Positions 18,004 to 24,937 of a stretch of 35,877 nt of DNA are shown piece after piece. The stretch comes from a virus, in IMG/VR virus record IMGVR_UViG_3300025131_000187, positions 1-35,877 of that record. One strand, 5' to 3'. Position numbers and translations under genes: made by a program. Numbering within the stretch: position 1 is the first letter of the stretch; every line of letters starts with the position of its first letter. Below the pieces are notes generated by a model, which searched no databases, was not told where the DNA came from, and saw only the letters and a list, made by a program, of their open reading frames with translations.

Positions 18004-18011
18004 TATTTATT
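18004..18011 (-). promoter_or_regulatory. T4-type late promoter (AATAAATA), leftward
   Basis: On the minus strand this reads AATAAATA, 37 bases upstream of the tape-measure-like ATG at 17967. Because it lies to the right of the rightward promoter, the two transcripts would overlap at their 5' ends. Confidence 0.55.
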
Positions 18012-18019
18012 GGAGGAAA

Positions 18020-18850
18020 ATGTCTGAAAACCCATTATCTGAATATTTTAAAAAACCCGGCATATATGTTAAACTTCCTAGTGAAGGAAATTATTATGAC
18101 GAGGATATTAATCTTACTTCGACAGGTGAAATAGAAATTTTGCCTATGTCTGCTAAAGATGAAATGCAATTTAAGTCTCCTGATGCCTTACTTAATGGTG
18201 AAAGTTTAGTTAAAGTTATAACTAGTTGTGTTCCTGGAATTAAAAATCCTAGAGAAATCCCATTACCTGACCTTTCTGTTATATTAGTCGGTTTACGAAT
18301 TGCAACATACGGAAATGATATGGCTGTATTTGCAACTTGTACTAAATGTGAAAATAGAGATGAACTAACATATGATATTTCTCGTATGTTAGATAATATT
18401 AATTTAATAACTATAGAAAATACAATATCCATAAAAGATGCAATAATTTATGCAAAACCGTATACTTTAAATTTACATACCCGAGCATCTATATCAGCAT
18501 TTGAACAATCAGTACTTATGACTAAAATTGATGCAACTGATCAGCCAGAAGAAGAATCAATAAAACAATTAGCTGAAGGATACGCAAAGATTACATCGTT
18601 AAATTTTGAATTATTAGCCGATTCTATCATAAAAGTTATATTACCAAATGATATAACTGTTACTGATAACGAACACATACGTGATTGGATAGTTAATACT
18701 GATAAAGCAACATACGATGTAATACAAAATTTTGTTGTTAATACTCTAAACGAAGAAAAAGTAAATAATAATTTTCAACATACTTGTTCAAAATGTAATT
18801 CAGAATTTTCGTCTGATATTGATTTTGATCCTACTTCGTTTTTCGGCTAA
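18020..18850 (+). CDS. gp26: Baseplate hub/tail assembly protein, T4 gp26-like
   Basis: The protein has 276 residues against 208 in T4. The start MSENPLSEYFKKPGIYVKLP, then LPMSAKDEMQFKSPDALLNG and VPGIKNP, matches the T4_baseplate (gp26) family. Unlike the T4 protein as I recall it, two CxxC pairs are present, C107/C110 and C256/C259, which could form a zinc ribbon. In T4 gp26 is needed to build the central hub; related proteins act as tape-measure chaperones. A GGAGG ribosome site and an exact late promoter precede it. Its stop lies 5 bases before a TTG-initiated frame in the minus-one phase. Confidence 0.8.
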   Translation: MSENPLSEYFKKPGIYVKLPSEGNYYDEDINLTSTGEIEILPMSAKDEMQFKSPDALLNGESLVKVITSCVPGIKNPREIPLPDLSVILVGLRIATYGNDMAVFATCTKCENRDELTYDISRMLDNINLITIENTISIKDAIIYAKPYTLNLHTRASISAFEQSVLMTKIDATDQPEEESIKQLAEGYAKITSLNFELLADSIIKVILPNDITVTDNEHIRDWIVNTDKATYDVIQNFVVNTLNEEKVNNNFQHTCSKCNSEFSSDIDFDPTSFFG

Positions 18851-18855
18851 GGCTT

Positions 18856-19071
18856 TTGCGTCTAGATGACCAAGAAATCGGTCCTTTTCTAGAACAACAC
18901 GAAAAGGATGCAGAGGCCATAATTAAAGAGATTTCGCAATTAGTAATATATGCTAATCTTGGATACCAAGAAGCATGGCATATGTCTGCTAAAGAAAGAG
19001 ATATTCTCGTGTCTTCATTAACTGATAAATTAAAAGCGGAAGCAGGAAAACCTGCTAATGATCAACTATAA
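18856..19071 (+). CDS. Small helical protein after gp26, possible frameshift extension
   Basis: The visible frame has 71 residues from a TTG at 18856 and consists of two or three helices (EQHEKDAEAIIKEISQLVIY, then AWHMSAKERDILVSSLTDKL). The AWHMS-ERD-L pattern resembles the second part of tail-assembly chaperones, which in many phages is made by a minus-one frameshift. The TTG has only AAGG three bases upstream, a poor initiation site. The frame is open back to 18829 and overlaps gp26 in phase minus one, with GTTTTTC at 18838-18844 inside the overlap. It could thus be a gp26 extension. It overlaps the convergent HAD gene by 10 bases. Confidence 0.65.
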   Translation: MRLDDQEIGPFLEQHEKDAEAIIKEISQLVIYANLGYQEAWHMSAKERDILVSSLTDKLKAEAGKPANDQL

Positions 19072-19565
19072 CCTATTTGTTTAAGTTGTCTAATTGTACT
19101 ATTTGCTGAAGTATGTAAAACTCCAATACCACCCGCTGAGTTAAATTCTGATATATTTTTTCTATGATCATCTATTAAAAGATTTGGGCGTTTATCTTGT
19201 CTGTCTATTGCAAAAAGTTGTTTTTCATTTCTAAAAACTACATTAACCCTGTCCTGAGGATGTCCAAATAGTTGTTGCATCCATTTCATTTTATCAGCAC
19301 CAGCAGTAGGTATTCTAAATTCGTCTTTAGGTTTAGCTGTTAAAATAATTGGTTTATAAGGTTTTATAAAATTCCATAAAGTATGAGCATCAGGCATTGG
19401 AGGTAATCTAAGAAATATGTCTTGAGGCATGTCAGGCCAGTCTTTATTGTTAAAGTTGTCGCCAACTAAAGACATTGTGTACTTATGAAAATCAGCTAGA
19501 ACGCCATCCATGTCGCAATAAATCTGAGGAGTGTCAAACTCTGTAATAATTTGTTTTGTTTTCAT
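19062..19565 (-). CDS. HAD-family 5'(3')-deoxyribonucleotidase-like phosphatase
   Basis: The protein has 167 residues. Motif I is DMDGVLADF with nucleophile D18 and acid/base D20; motif II is ILTAKP with T76; motif IV is LLIDDHRKNI with D132/D133. This matches the small NT5C-type nucleotidases, which remove phosphate from (deoxy)nucleoside monophosphates. Similar genes are frequent in T4-like phages, where they may tune nucleotide pools. Here it follows the structured 405-base leader and shares the operon direction of the DHODH-like gene. The substrate cannot be deduced. The start is the first ATG after the leader. Confidence 0.8.
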   Translation of the reverse strand: MKTKQIITEFDTPQIYCDMDGVLADFHKYTMSLVGDNFNNKDWPDMPQDIFLRLPPMPDAHTLWNFIKPYKPIILTAKPKDEFRIPTAGADKMKWMQQLFGHPQDRVNVVFRNEKQLFAIDRQDKRPNLLIDDHRKNISEFNSAGGIGVLHTSANSTIRQLKQIGYS

Positions 19566-19970
19566 TTCTACGCTATTTACGATGAGCTAACGCTCATCGG
19601 ATCTTTCAGAAACAAGTTTCTTCAGATCAATAATACCTTATATACTTTACATACTGTATTTAACTAAATTTTAATTATTTCCTGAGTGTCTAGTCACACT
19701 TAGCCTGTTTAAGGCTAAGTTAACTATTTCCTTCGGACATAGCACATTCTAATAGAACAACCGTTTGAAAACGAAAGTTTCGTTTTCAAAATATAGGTAA
19801 GGGCGGTTAGGCTGTACCCTTTTATGTTCTGCTTACCAACGCAGGCCTATGTAAAGCAATTAGATCTACCTTACAGGCCATGCAGGTTCCAAAGTTGTCA
19901 GGAGAGCCTGCTCGTTATTTTCTGTTTTGCCAACGGAGATCTGAACGGGCGTACCCGTTCTCAACCGGTC
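19566..19970. ncRNA. Candidate structured RNA in a GC-rich gene-free region
   Basis: No gene fits these 405 bases. G+C is about 48% over 19801-19970 by my count against roughly a third nearby. Perfect or near-perfect stems follow each other: CGATGAGC/GCTCATCG (19580-19599, loop TAAC on plus), ACTTAGCC/GGCTAAGT (19698-19720), a C(TTCG)G tetraloop at 19731-19736, a 27-base palindrome (19764-19790), GGTAAG/CTTACC (19796-19837), GGCC-TGTAA/TTACA-GGCC (19844-19879), GCAGG/CCTGC (19882-19911) and GAACGGG/CCCGTTC (19943-19960). TTCG and TAAC loops on the plus strand hint at a rightward RNA, but the flanking genes all run leftward. It could be a free RNA, a leader or an origin. No tRNA, tmRNA, RNase P or group I intron signature was found. 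Confidence 0.5.
19764..19790. repeat. 27-base near-perfect palindrome
   Basis: Two 13-base arms, TTTGAAAACGAAA and its reverse complement, are separated by one base. It could be a protein-binding site, a cruciform or an RNA hairpin with an 11- to 12-base stem. It sits in the middle of the structured gene-free region. Confidence 0.85.
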
Positions 19971-20498
19971 TTACGACAATAGCGGCTGTATGCCATTAAT
20001 TGAGTGGTGTTTTACTGGAGCCTGATTTAATTCCCAAAAGTCTTCGTAGCCTGTGATTACCCAATCTTTGTATATAACGTGCCGTATAGTAGTAAATGAA
20101 GTGTTTAATAATTGTTCTTGAAAGCCTATGTATTTGCCTTTACGATTAAATTTCAGTATTAGTAAGTTTAAGTCATTTTCTTCAGCCACATCTAGTAACT
20201 GTTCTGTCCATTCGTCTAATAATCTAACATCACCAAGACTTAATAATTGGTGAAATGGAAAATCTGCATATGATTTACATTCTACGTTAAAATATTTCCA
20301 CTCGTCGGGTGGTATTATGTCTCCTCTGAAAGACTGTATTTGTCCCTCGGATAAAAAATCTTTTCGTACTACATTAGAGCCGCCAACATAAGCACCCGAC
20401 GACGGAGTTCTTACAAAACTCTCGTCGTACAGTTCGGATAATTCTTTTGCAACATCTCGTTCAAATGAACTACCTTTAATTTTGCTTTTACTAGGCAT
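19971..20498 (-). CDS. PD-(D/E)xK-family nuclease
   Basis: The protein has 175 residues. The N-terminal helix GSSFERDVAKELSELY (E13), then VRTPSSGAYVGG, RGDI with D60, and VECKSY with E73 and K75 form the PD-(D/E)xK nuclease core of the Holliday-junction resolvase/restriction-like superfamily. A C-terminal domain ending in a basic-aromatic tail is unassigned. It overlaps the DHODH-like gene by 8 bases (ATGCCTAG) and is downstream of gp46/gp47. A recombination or DNA-end processing role is therefore likely, but junction resolution and host-DNA degradation cannot be distinguished. Confidence 0.75.
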   Translation of the reverse strand: MPSKSKIKGSSFERDVAKELSELYDESFVRTPSSGAYVGGSNVVRKDFLSEGQIQSFRGDIIPPDEWKYFNVECKSYADFPFHQLLSLGDVRLLDEWTEQLLDVAEENDLNLLILKFNRKGKYIGFQEQLLNTSFTTIRHVIYKDWVITGYEDFWELNQAPVKHHSINGIQPLLS

Positions 20499-21216
20499 TG
20501 AGTATTTTGCGTAATTTCCAAGGTGTAAAACAAACAGTTCCTAAACTGAAATAATCCGCGCCTCTGCCTTTATAAAAATTAACAATATCAATATGGTTAA
20601 TTCCGCCTCCTGCGATAATCTTCACTGAGGGATAATTTGTCTTCAGGAAATCGATGTGTTTCGCTGTGTAGTTTATCAATTCCCTTCCGCTCAATCCTCC
20701 GCCAGTAATAGGCAGGGTGTTGGAGCAGTGGATCTGACCGAACCCAATGTCTAATAACCTTTTGATTTCGTCCTCTGTAGATAGAGGCGATATTTTGGCT
20801 ATACACCATTGTCTTTTATTATCCCAAAACGCATTGTAAAACTTAGTAAGTGTTTTATAATTAATTTCTACTTTATCTGTGTTTGGACAACTTAGATTGA
20901 GTTCTAAGTTTATATAGTCAGGTATTATTCGTGCAAAGTCTTCCCAATCAATTGGTAGTATTGCGGCAATGCTAATAACTTCTCTGTCATTATGTTTGTA
21001 TTTATTTAGACCTCGTCTTATACCCGGATTACGAAGTCCTAATTCGTTTTTCCAACCTTTTTTATTAAAATCATACCTAAGTGTTTTGATAAGTTGCTTA
21101 ACCAAGCCTGGTCTATGCAACATTGTATAGCTACCTTTAACACTTATAGCATTTTCGAATTTTAAGTAATTTCCAAATGGAGCCGCTATAAAAAATTTTG
21201 CTTGAGCATTAGGCAT
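20491..21216 (-). CDS. Dihydroorotate dehydrogenase-like FMN enzyme
   Basis: The protein has 241 residues, 50-90 shorter than most DHODHs. The TIM-barrel signature is clear: NELGLRNPGI with N57, LNLSCPNT with N107, catalytic-base position C110 and N112, KISP with K141, CSNTLPITGGGLSGRELI with N166/T167, and the FMN-phosphate loops IAGGGI (201-206) and FSLGT (223-227). A Cys base points to the class 1 (cytosolic) type. In the family the enzyme oxidises dihydroorotate to orotate in pyrimidine synthesis. The gene overlaps gp46 and the nuclease by 8 bases each, so it is translationally coupled to recombination genes. Tested against dihydrouridine synthase, the motif order fits DHODH better. Confidence 0.8.
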   Translation of the reverse strand: MPNAQAKFFIAAPFGNYLKFENAISVKGSYTMLHRPGLVKQLIKTLRYDFNKKGWKNELGLRNPGIRRGLNKYKHNDREVISIAAILPIDWEDFARIIPDYINLELNLSCPNTDKVEINYKTLTKFYNAFWDNKRQWCIAKISPLSTEDEIKRLLDIGFGQIHCSNTLPITGGGLSGRELINYTAKHIDFLKTNYPSVKIIAGGGINHIDIVNFYKGRGADYFSLGTVCFTPWKLRKILNA

Positions 21217-22942
21217 GCTCTAAAACCTCCTTATCACAACTAAACGTGGTAAATCCATTTTCCTTGACTACGTTAAGTATATCATTTACCCTTCCCACAA
21301 GTTCGTCTTTATGTGATATTAAAAATATATTCTTATTTCTATCTCTTGTAATTCTTTTTAGCTCAGCTAATGCAGATTCAACTCCGCTTATATCCATACC
21401 TGAATCTATAAGTTCATCAATAAACAATAAATTTATTGGAGTATTCATAGATTCAAACATATCTCTAAACGAGAAACTTAATCCTAAGATAAGTCTGTTT
21501 CGCTCTCCTCTTGACAAGTTATCAAAATCTAAATCTCTACCATGTTCTGTAATTTCTACACTCATATCGCTAAGAAATTTAACATAATGTGGAAGACCTA
21601 GTTTTTGTAAGTAATATTTAAGTCTTGTGTTCAAAAAACTAAGATTTTGCTCTATAATCTTCTTTCTTATGAAAGAGTCCTTATTTGTTAGTAGTTTAAG
21701 TAAGAATTCTTGGTGTTCTCTTAAGTTGTCTAGTTCATTAATATTATCCCAATTAATTTCCTGTAACCCTTTATTTTTTAGTGTTTCAATCTGATCTATA
21801 TATTGATTTGTTTCTGTTAATTTATGTTCAAGTTGGTTAGATAATGTATCTAATGTTGTTTTATGATCATATGCTTTGCTTATGCTATCGTAATGAGCAA
21901 CAGGTTGTTTGCCTAATTCGCCTAATTCTTTTTTTTCAGATGCTACAACTTTATGATCTTTTTCATATTCTTTTAGTTTGTTTGTTTTGTCTTTTAGTAA
22001 TGTTTTGTGCAAATCATCATCTAATGATTTACCACAAACATGACATGCTTCATCTTTTATGCTTGTTAGATCCTGATTTAATTTGGCTATTTTGGTGTCT
22101 AGTTGTGTTAAATCCACGTCTAGTTGTAACGTTTTTCTTTGTTTAGTGCTATATGCCTCTAAGTCTTTGTGTGCTTGTAATTCATTATTAATGTTTATTT
22201 CAGCAAGTTCTAACAGTTTAGTCTTTAATTCTTCTATATCTTCTGTATGTTTTTTATCCCATATATCACTGCGCCGTTGCAAGTCTTTTATTGAACTTTT
22301 AATTTGTTCATTTGCTTGTTGTACACCGCCTATTCTGTATTCTTCTTCTTTATGTTTATCTTTTGTTTCACGTACTAATTCTTTTAGTAGTGCCGCCTTT
22401 TCAGATAATAAAGTAATTCCTAATAACTCTTCAATTAAGTTACGTTGATCATTTTGTTTCATAGCAAGGAACGGTTCTGTGTATGTATTGAGTGCCATAA
22501 TATGCTTAAACATATTATGCGACATACAAAGAATTTTACCAATTTGCTCTTGAGTTAATCGACTTTCTCCTTGCCCTTCATCTGTTTCATCTATTTGTTC
22601 TGCATTATTAACAAAAAATCTACATACACTAGGTTTTCGTCCACGTTCTATTCTATAGGTTATATTATTATGTATGAATTCAATCATGACAAGCATATGC
22701 TTGCCGTTTGTTTTGTTTATTAAATTATCACGCCGAATATTTGTTAGTGCTTGTCCAAATAATCCATATGATAACGCATTCGCAATGGTAGTTTTACCTG
22801 TTCCATTGCGTGATCCGTCACCACCTAAATCTAAATTGTTTCCAAGAACTAATGTTAATCCGGAATCGCTTAACCTAACTCCCTGAGTTACGTTGCCAAC
22901 ACTCATGAAGTTTTTTAGCGTAATTTCTTTAATTGTCAACAT
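21209..22942 (-). CDS. gp46: Recombination endonuclease ATPase subunit, gp46 (Rad50/SbcC-like)
   Basis: The protein has 577 residues, near the T4 length of 560. It has the Walker A region GSRNGTGKTT (43-52, preceded by GNNLDLGGDG), a long coiled coil with a CHVC zinc hook (C300/C303), the LSRGERNRL signature (476-484) and Walker B LLFIDE (505-510), then a LISHKDE switch histidine at about 543. With gp47 it processes double-strand breaks for recombination-dependent replication, acting on DNA in the cytoplasm. It follows gp47 by 7 bases. A near-consensus promoter lies at that junction. Confidence 0.96.
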   Translation of the reverse strand: MLTIKEITLKNFMSVGNVTQGVRLSDSGLTLVLGNNLDLGGDGSRNGTGKTTIANALSYGLFGQALTNIRRDNLINKTNGKHMLVMIEFIHNNITYRIERGRKPSVCRFFVNNAEQIDETDEGQGESRLTQEQIGKILCMSHNMFKHIMALNTYTEPFLAMKQNDQRNLIEELLGITLLSEKAALLKELVRETKDKHKEEEYRIGGVQQANEQIKSSIKDLQRRSDIWDKKHTEDIEELKTKLLELAEININNELQAHKDLEAYSTKQRKTLQLDVDLTQLDTKIAKLNQDLTSIKDEACHVCGKSLDDDLHKTLLKDKTNKLKEYEKDHKVVASEKKELGELGKQPVAHYDSISKAYDHKTTLDTLSNQLEHKLTETNQYIDQIETLKNKGLQEINWDNINELDNLREHQEFLLKLLTNKDSFIRKKIIEQNLSFLNTRLKYYLQKLGLPHYVKFLSDMSVEITEHGRDLDFDNLSRGERNRLILGLSFSFRDMFESMNTPINLLFIDELIDSGMDISGVESALAELKRITRDRNKNIFLISHKDELVGRVNDILNVVKENGFTTFSCDKEVLEHA

Positions 22943-22948
22943 AGAATT

Positions 22949-22978
22949 ATTATACAGTCAATTGGGTGTAAATGTCAA
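22949..22978 (-). promoter_or_regulatory. Possible sigma70-type promoter at the gp47/gp46 junction
   Basis: On the minus strand TTGACA (22978-22973) and TATAAT (22954-22949) are separated by 18 bases. The predicted start of transcription falls at or next to the gp46 ATG at 22942, implying a nearly leaderless message. The AT-rich context makes a chance match possible. Confidence 0.35.
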
Positions 22979-23975
22979 TAAGTTTTTGGTTACTTATATG
23001 GGTAGATTTAATTGCAGTTAATTCATTTAGTACAATTTGATCTACTGATTCAAAAACAGCGCCTTCGTCGGCTGACCAATTGTCAGCATATTCATCCTCT
23101 CTTTGTGGCATCAATACAATTTCTCGTAAATCGTATTTTTCTGTAAAAACTTGTTTTATATGGGTTGCTTCTTCATATGATATATCAATATCAAGTGTAA
23201 CTCTTATGTATGTTTTTGGTTTTAAGTATTTTTCAGGATCATCAACAAGAGTACTAAGATTAATTGTTTTAAAGGAAGGAGCATTCGGCCATGCTATGTA
23301 TTTTGGTTTCTTTCCCCATTCTAGTATCATCATACCTCGATCATCTTGCCATGTATCCGAATAATTATGCGGAAATGCGTTACCCATGTATATAACATTT
23401 TTTTGTTCTTGACGACTATGAAAATGACCAGAGAACACATATTCTTGATTTTTAAAATGTGCTTTTTGCAAGCCTCCTGTTTCAGGCATGGCTATTAACT
23501 GATTCATTTGGAATCCGCCAAGTTCAAAATGACCAAATATATACCTAGATTTTATACCAGGCATTTCTTTCCATTCATCTTGAACTAACCAAGGTATTAT
23601 GCTTACATCGCCTTCTGTAAAAATATTATTTACAATATGTATATTATCATATAAACTACCAAATGCTACACTATTAATTTCACGTTTATCTCTATAAAAT
23701 AAATCATGGTTGCCCATTATTACAAAGACATTTGTAAATGCCTTAGATAAAAATTCTAAGTTTGACATCGTATAATTCATAGTGCTAACATTAATAGATG
23801 CTCTATGATGATGCCAGTCGCCTAGGAATATGCAAGTCTCACAGTTTGCTTTTTTGGCTTCTTTAATAAACCATAATACAAACTCTTCACAATCTGTATT
23901 ATGTTGTCTACTATTATTTCTTAAACCAAAATGAATATCTGTGAAACAAGCAACCTTTTTAAAAAGATTACTCAT
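22950..23975 (-). CDS. gp47: Recombination endonuclease nuclease subunit, gp47 (Mre11/SbcD-like)
   Basis: The protein has 341 residues, matching T4 gp47 (339). It carries all five calcineurin-like metallophosphoesterase motifs: DIHFGL (D13, H15), LGDWHHHR (D53), MGNHDLF (N89, H90, D91), FGHFELGG (H149) and SGHFHSR (H184, H186). A C-terminal domain of about 120 residues would bind gp46. It works as the Mn-dependent nuclease of the gp46/gp47 complex. It follows gp55 by one base, so sigma factor and recombination nuclease share a transcript. Confidence 0.96.
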   Translation of the reverse strand: MSNLFKKVACFTDIHFGLRNNSRQHNTDCEEFVLWFIKEAKKANCETCIFLGDWHHHRASINVSTMNYTMSNLEFLSKAFTNVFVIMGNHDLFYRDKREINSVAFGSLYDNIHIVNNIFTEGDVSIIPWLVQDEWKEMPGIKSRYIFGHFELGGFQMNQLIAMPETGGLQKAHFKNQEYVFSGHFHSRQEQKNVIYMGNAFPHNYSDTWQDDRGMMILEWGKKPKYIAWPNAPSFKTINLSTLVDDPEKYLKPKTYIRVTLDIDISYEEATHIKQVFTEKYDLREIVLMPQREDEYADNWSADEGAVFESVDQIVLNELTAIKSTHISNQKLIDIYTQLTV

Positions 23976-23976
23976 T

Positions 23977-24846
23977 TTAATATTGTTCCTCTATTTGTTT
24001 TTTTAGTTGTTGTTTTTCTTGATATTCGGCTTCTGATCTTTCACCTGCTTCGATAGTATGTTTCATTTGTCGAGTATAGCTAGGATTATGACCTGCTTTT
24101 TCAAGCATGTCATCTCGTATGTTTTGATTACGTTTTTCAATATTTAATATTCTAGTAAATGAATTAGTAACCGCAGCCGTATAATAAGCAAAAGGATTTT
24201 GGCTTTTACTCTCATCAAATTGTAATGCAATTTGTGATAATTGTAATAATGCTTGCGAACGCATTTCGTCTACATAAGTATATCCTCGCCAGTTTGCTCT
24301 GGTAGAATATCTATCACATAATTTTATAAACATCTTTGCTAAGTGGTCTGTTAAGTATCCGTGGTCAACACTAAATGTGCCTGTTTTTCGATCGCCCTTC
24401 CAATGTGATCGAGCAATTTCACGGCCTTTTGCACTAACATGCTTAAATGGTGGGAAGTTAACCTTTGCGTGATGATCTGCTTGGGTTTTGGGTTTGTTTT
24501 TTCTTCCTGGTTCTAGAGGAATATGATCAAAGGACATAAGCCTAAATACTAATTCTGTTTCTTTATGTTTTAATGTTCCGTCATATTTAAAACTGTTTAG
24601 TTTAGGTTTGTCACCTTTTTTTCCAGAAAGTTGGAAATCAAACATCGCTTTATCAAATGCTTGAACTGCGGTTCTATCAGCTCGTATTTGTAAAGATGTT
24701 TCTATTAATTCTTCGGTTATTTCGTCTTTATCAAAAATAATTGCATCGTAAAAATAATGTTTTTCCTTATTATTAACCCAGCAATATGTAAATTTTGATT
24801 TATGTATTTCTTTTAATAAGTCTTTATTGTTTAAGTAATTCGCCAT
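23977..24846 (-). CDS. gp55: Late-transcription sigma factor, gp55
   Basis: The frame starts further upstream at 24900, but the ATG at 24846-24844 has GGAG 7 bases before it and gives MANYLNNKDLLKEI, matching the start of T4 gp55 (NYVNNKELLQAI). That makes 289 residues against 185 in T4. The sigma-2-like core is YSTRANWRGYTYVDEMRS, then QFDESKSQNPFAYYTAAVTN and FTRILNIEKRNQNIRDDM. About 90 extra residues lie between the N-terminal motif and this core. The C-terminus (QQLKKQIEEQY) does not show the hydrophobic LDFLYE sliding-clamp motif of T4. It directs RNA polymerase to the TATAAATA promoters seen in this window. Confidence 0.88.
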   Translation of the reverse strand: MANYLNNKDLLKEIHKSKFTYCWVNNKEKHYFYDAIIFDKDEITEELIETSLQIRADRTAVQAFDKAMFDFQLSGKKGDKPKLNSFKYDGTLKHKETELVFRLMSFDHIPLEPGRKNKPKTQADHHAKVNFPPFKHVSAKGREIARSHWKGDRKTGTFSVDHGYLTDHLAKMFIKLCDRYSTRANWRGYTYVDEMRSQALLQLSQIALQFDESKSQNPFAYYTAAVTNSFTRILNIEKRNQNIRDDMLEKAGHNPSYTRQMKHTIEAGERSEAEYQEKQQLKKQIEEQY

Positions 24847-24871
24847 AAGAATACTCCATAAGTTTACTACT

Positions 24872-24900
24872 ATTATACATTCAGAACGCCAAAAAGTCAA
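24872..24900 (-). promoter_or_regulatory. Sigma70-type early promoter of the gp55-gp47-gp46 operon
   Basis: On the minus strand TTGACT (24900-24895), a 17-base spacer and TATAAT (24877-24872) precede the gp55 start by 25 bases. It shares TTGACTTTTT and TATAATAGTA with the lipoprotein promoter at 33724-33752, so a common early class is likely. Confidence 0.85.
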
Positions 24901-24912
24901 TGATTTTCGGAC

Positions 24913-24920
24913 TATAAATA
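24913..24920 (+). promoter_or_regulatory. T4-type late promoter (TATAAATA) of the baseplate operon
   Basis: An exact late consensus octamer, 18 bases before the ATG at 24938 and back-to-back with the early gp55 promoter. The predicted leader is only about 11 bases long. Confidence 0.75.
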
Positions 24921-24937
24921 TAGTAAAGAGATTGTAT

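Noticed and set aside
19800-19960. tRNA, tmRNA, RNase P or group I intron
   Set aside because: The stems do not give a cloverleaf with a GGTTCRA T-loop, there is no CCA end or tmRNA-like 3' end, and no P7/P3 intron core strings were found.
20998-21006. AATAAATA on the minus strand inside the DHODH-like gene
   Set aside because: It is in mid-gene without a downstream start nearby; expected by chance in an AT-rich sequence.
20491-21216. Dihydrouridine synthase
   Set aside because: The motif is LNLSCPNT with a later NTLxxTGGGLSGREL, which is DHODH-like; Dus has a different catalytic Cys context.
24847-24900. Longer gp55 start at 24900
   Set aside because: The extra 18 residues overlap the -10 and -35 promoter and have no ribosome site; the ATG at 24846 has GGAG and matches the T4 N-terminus.
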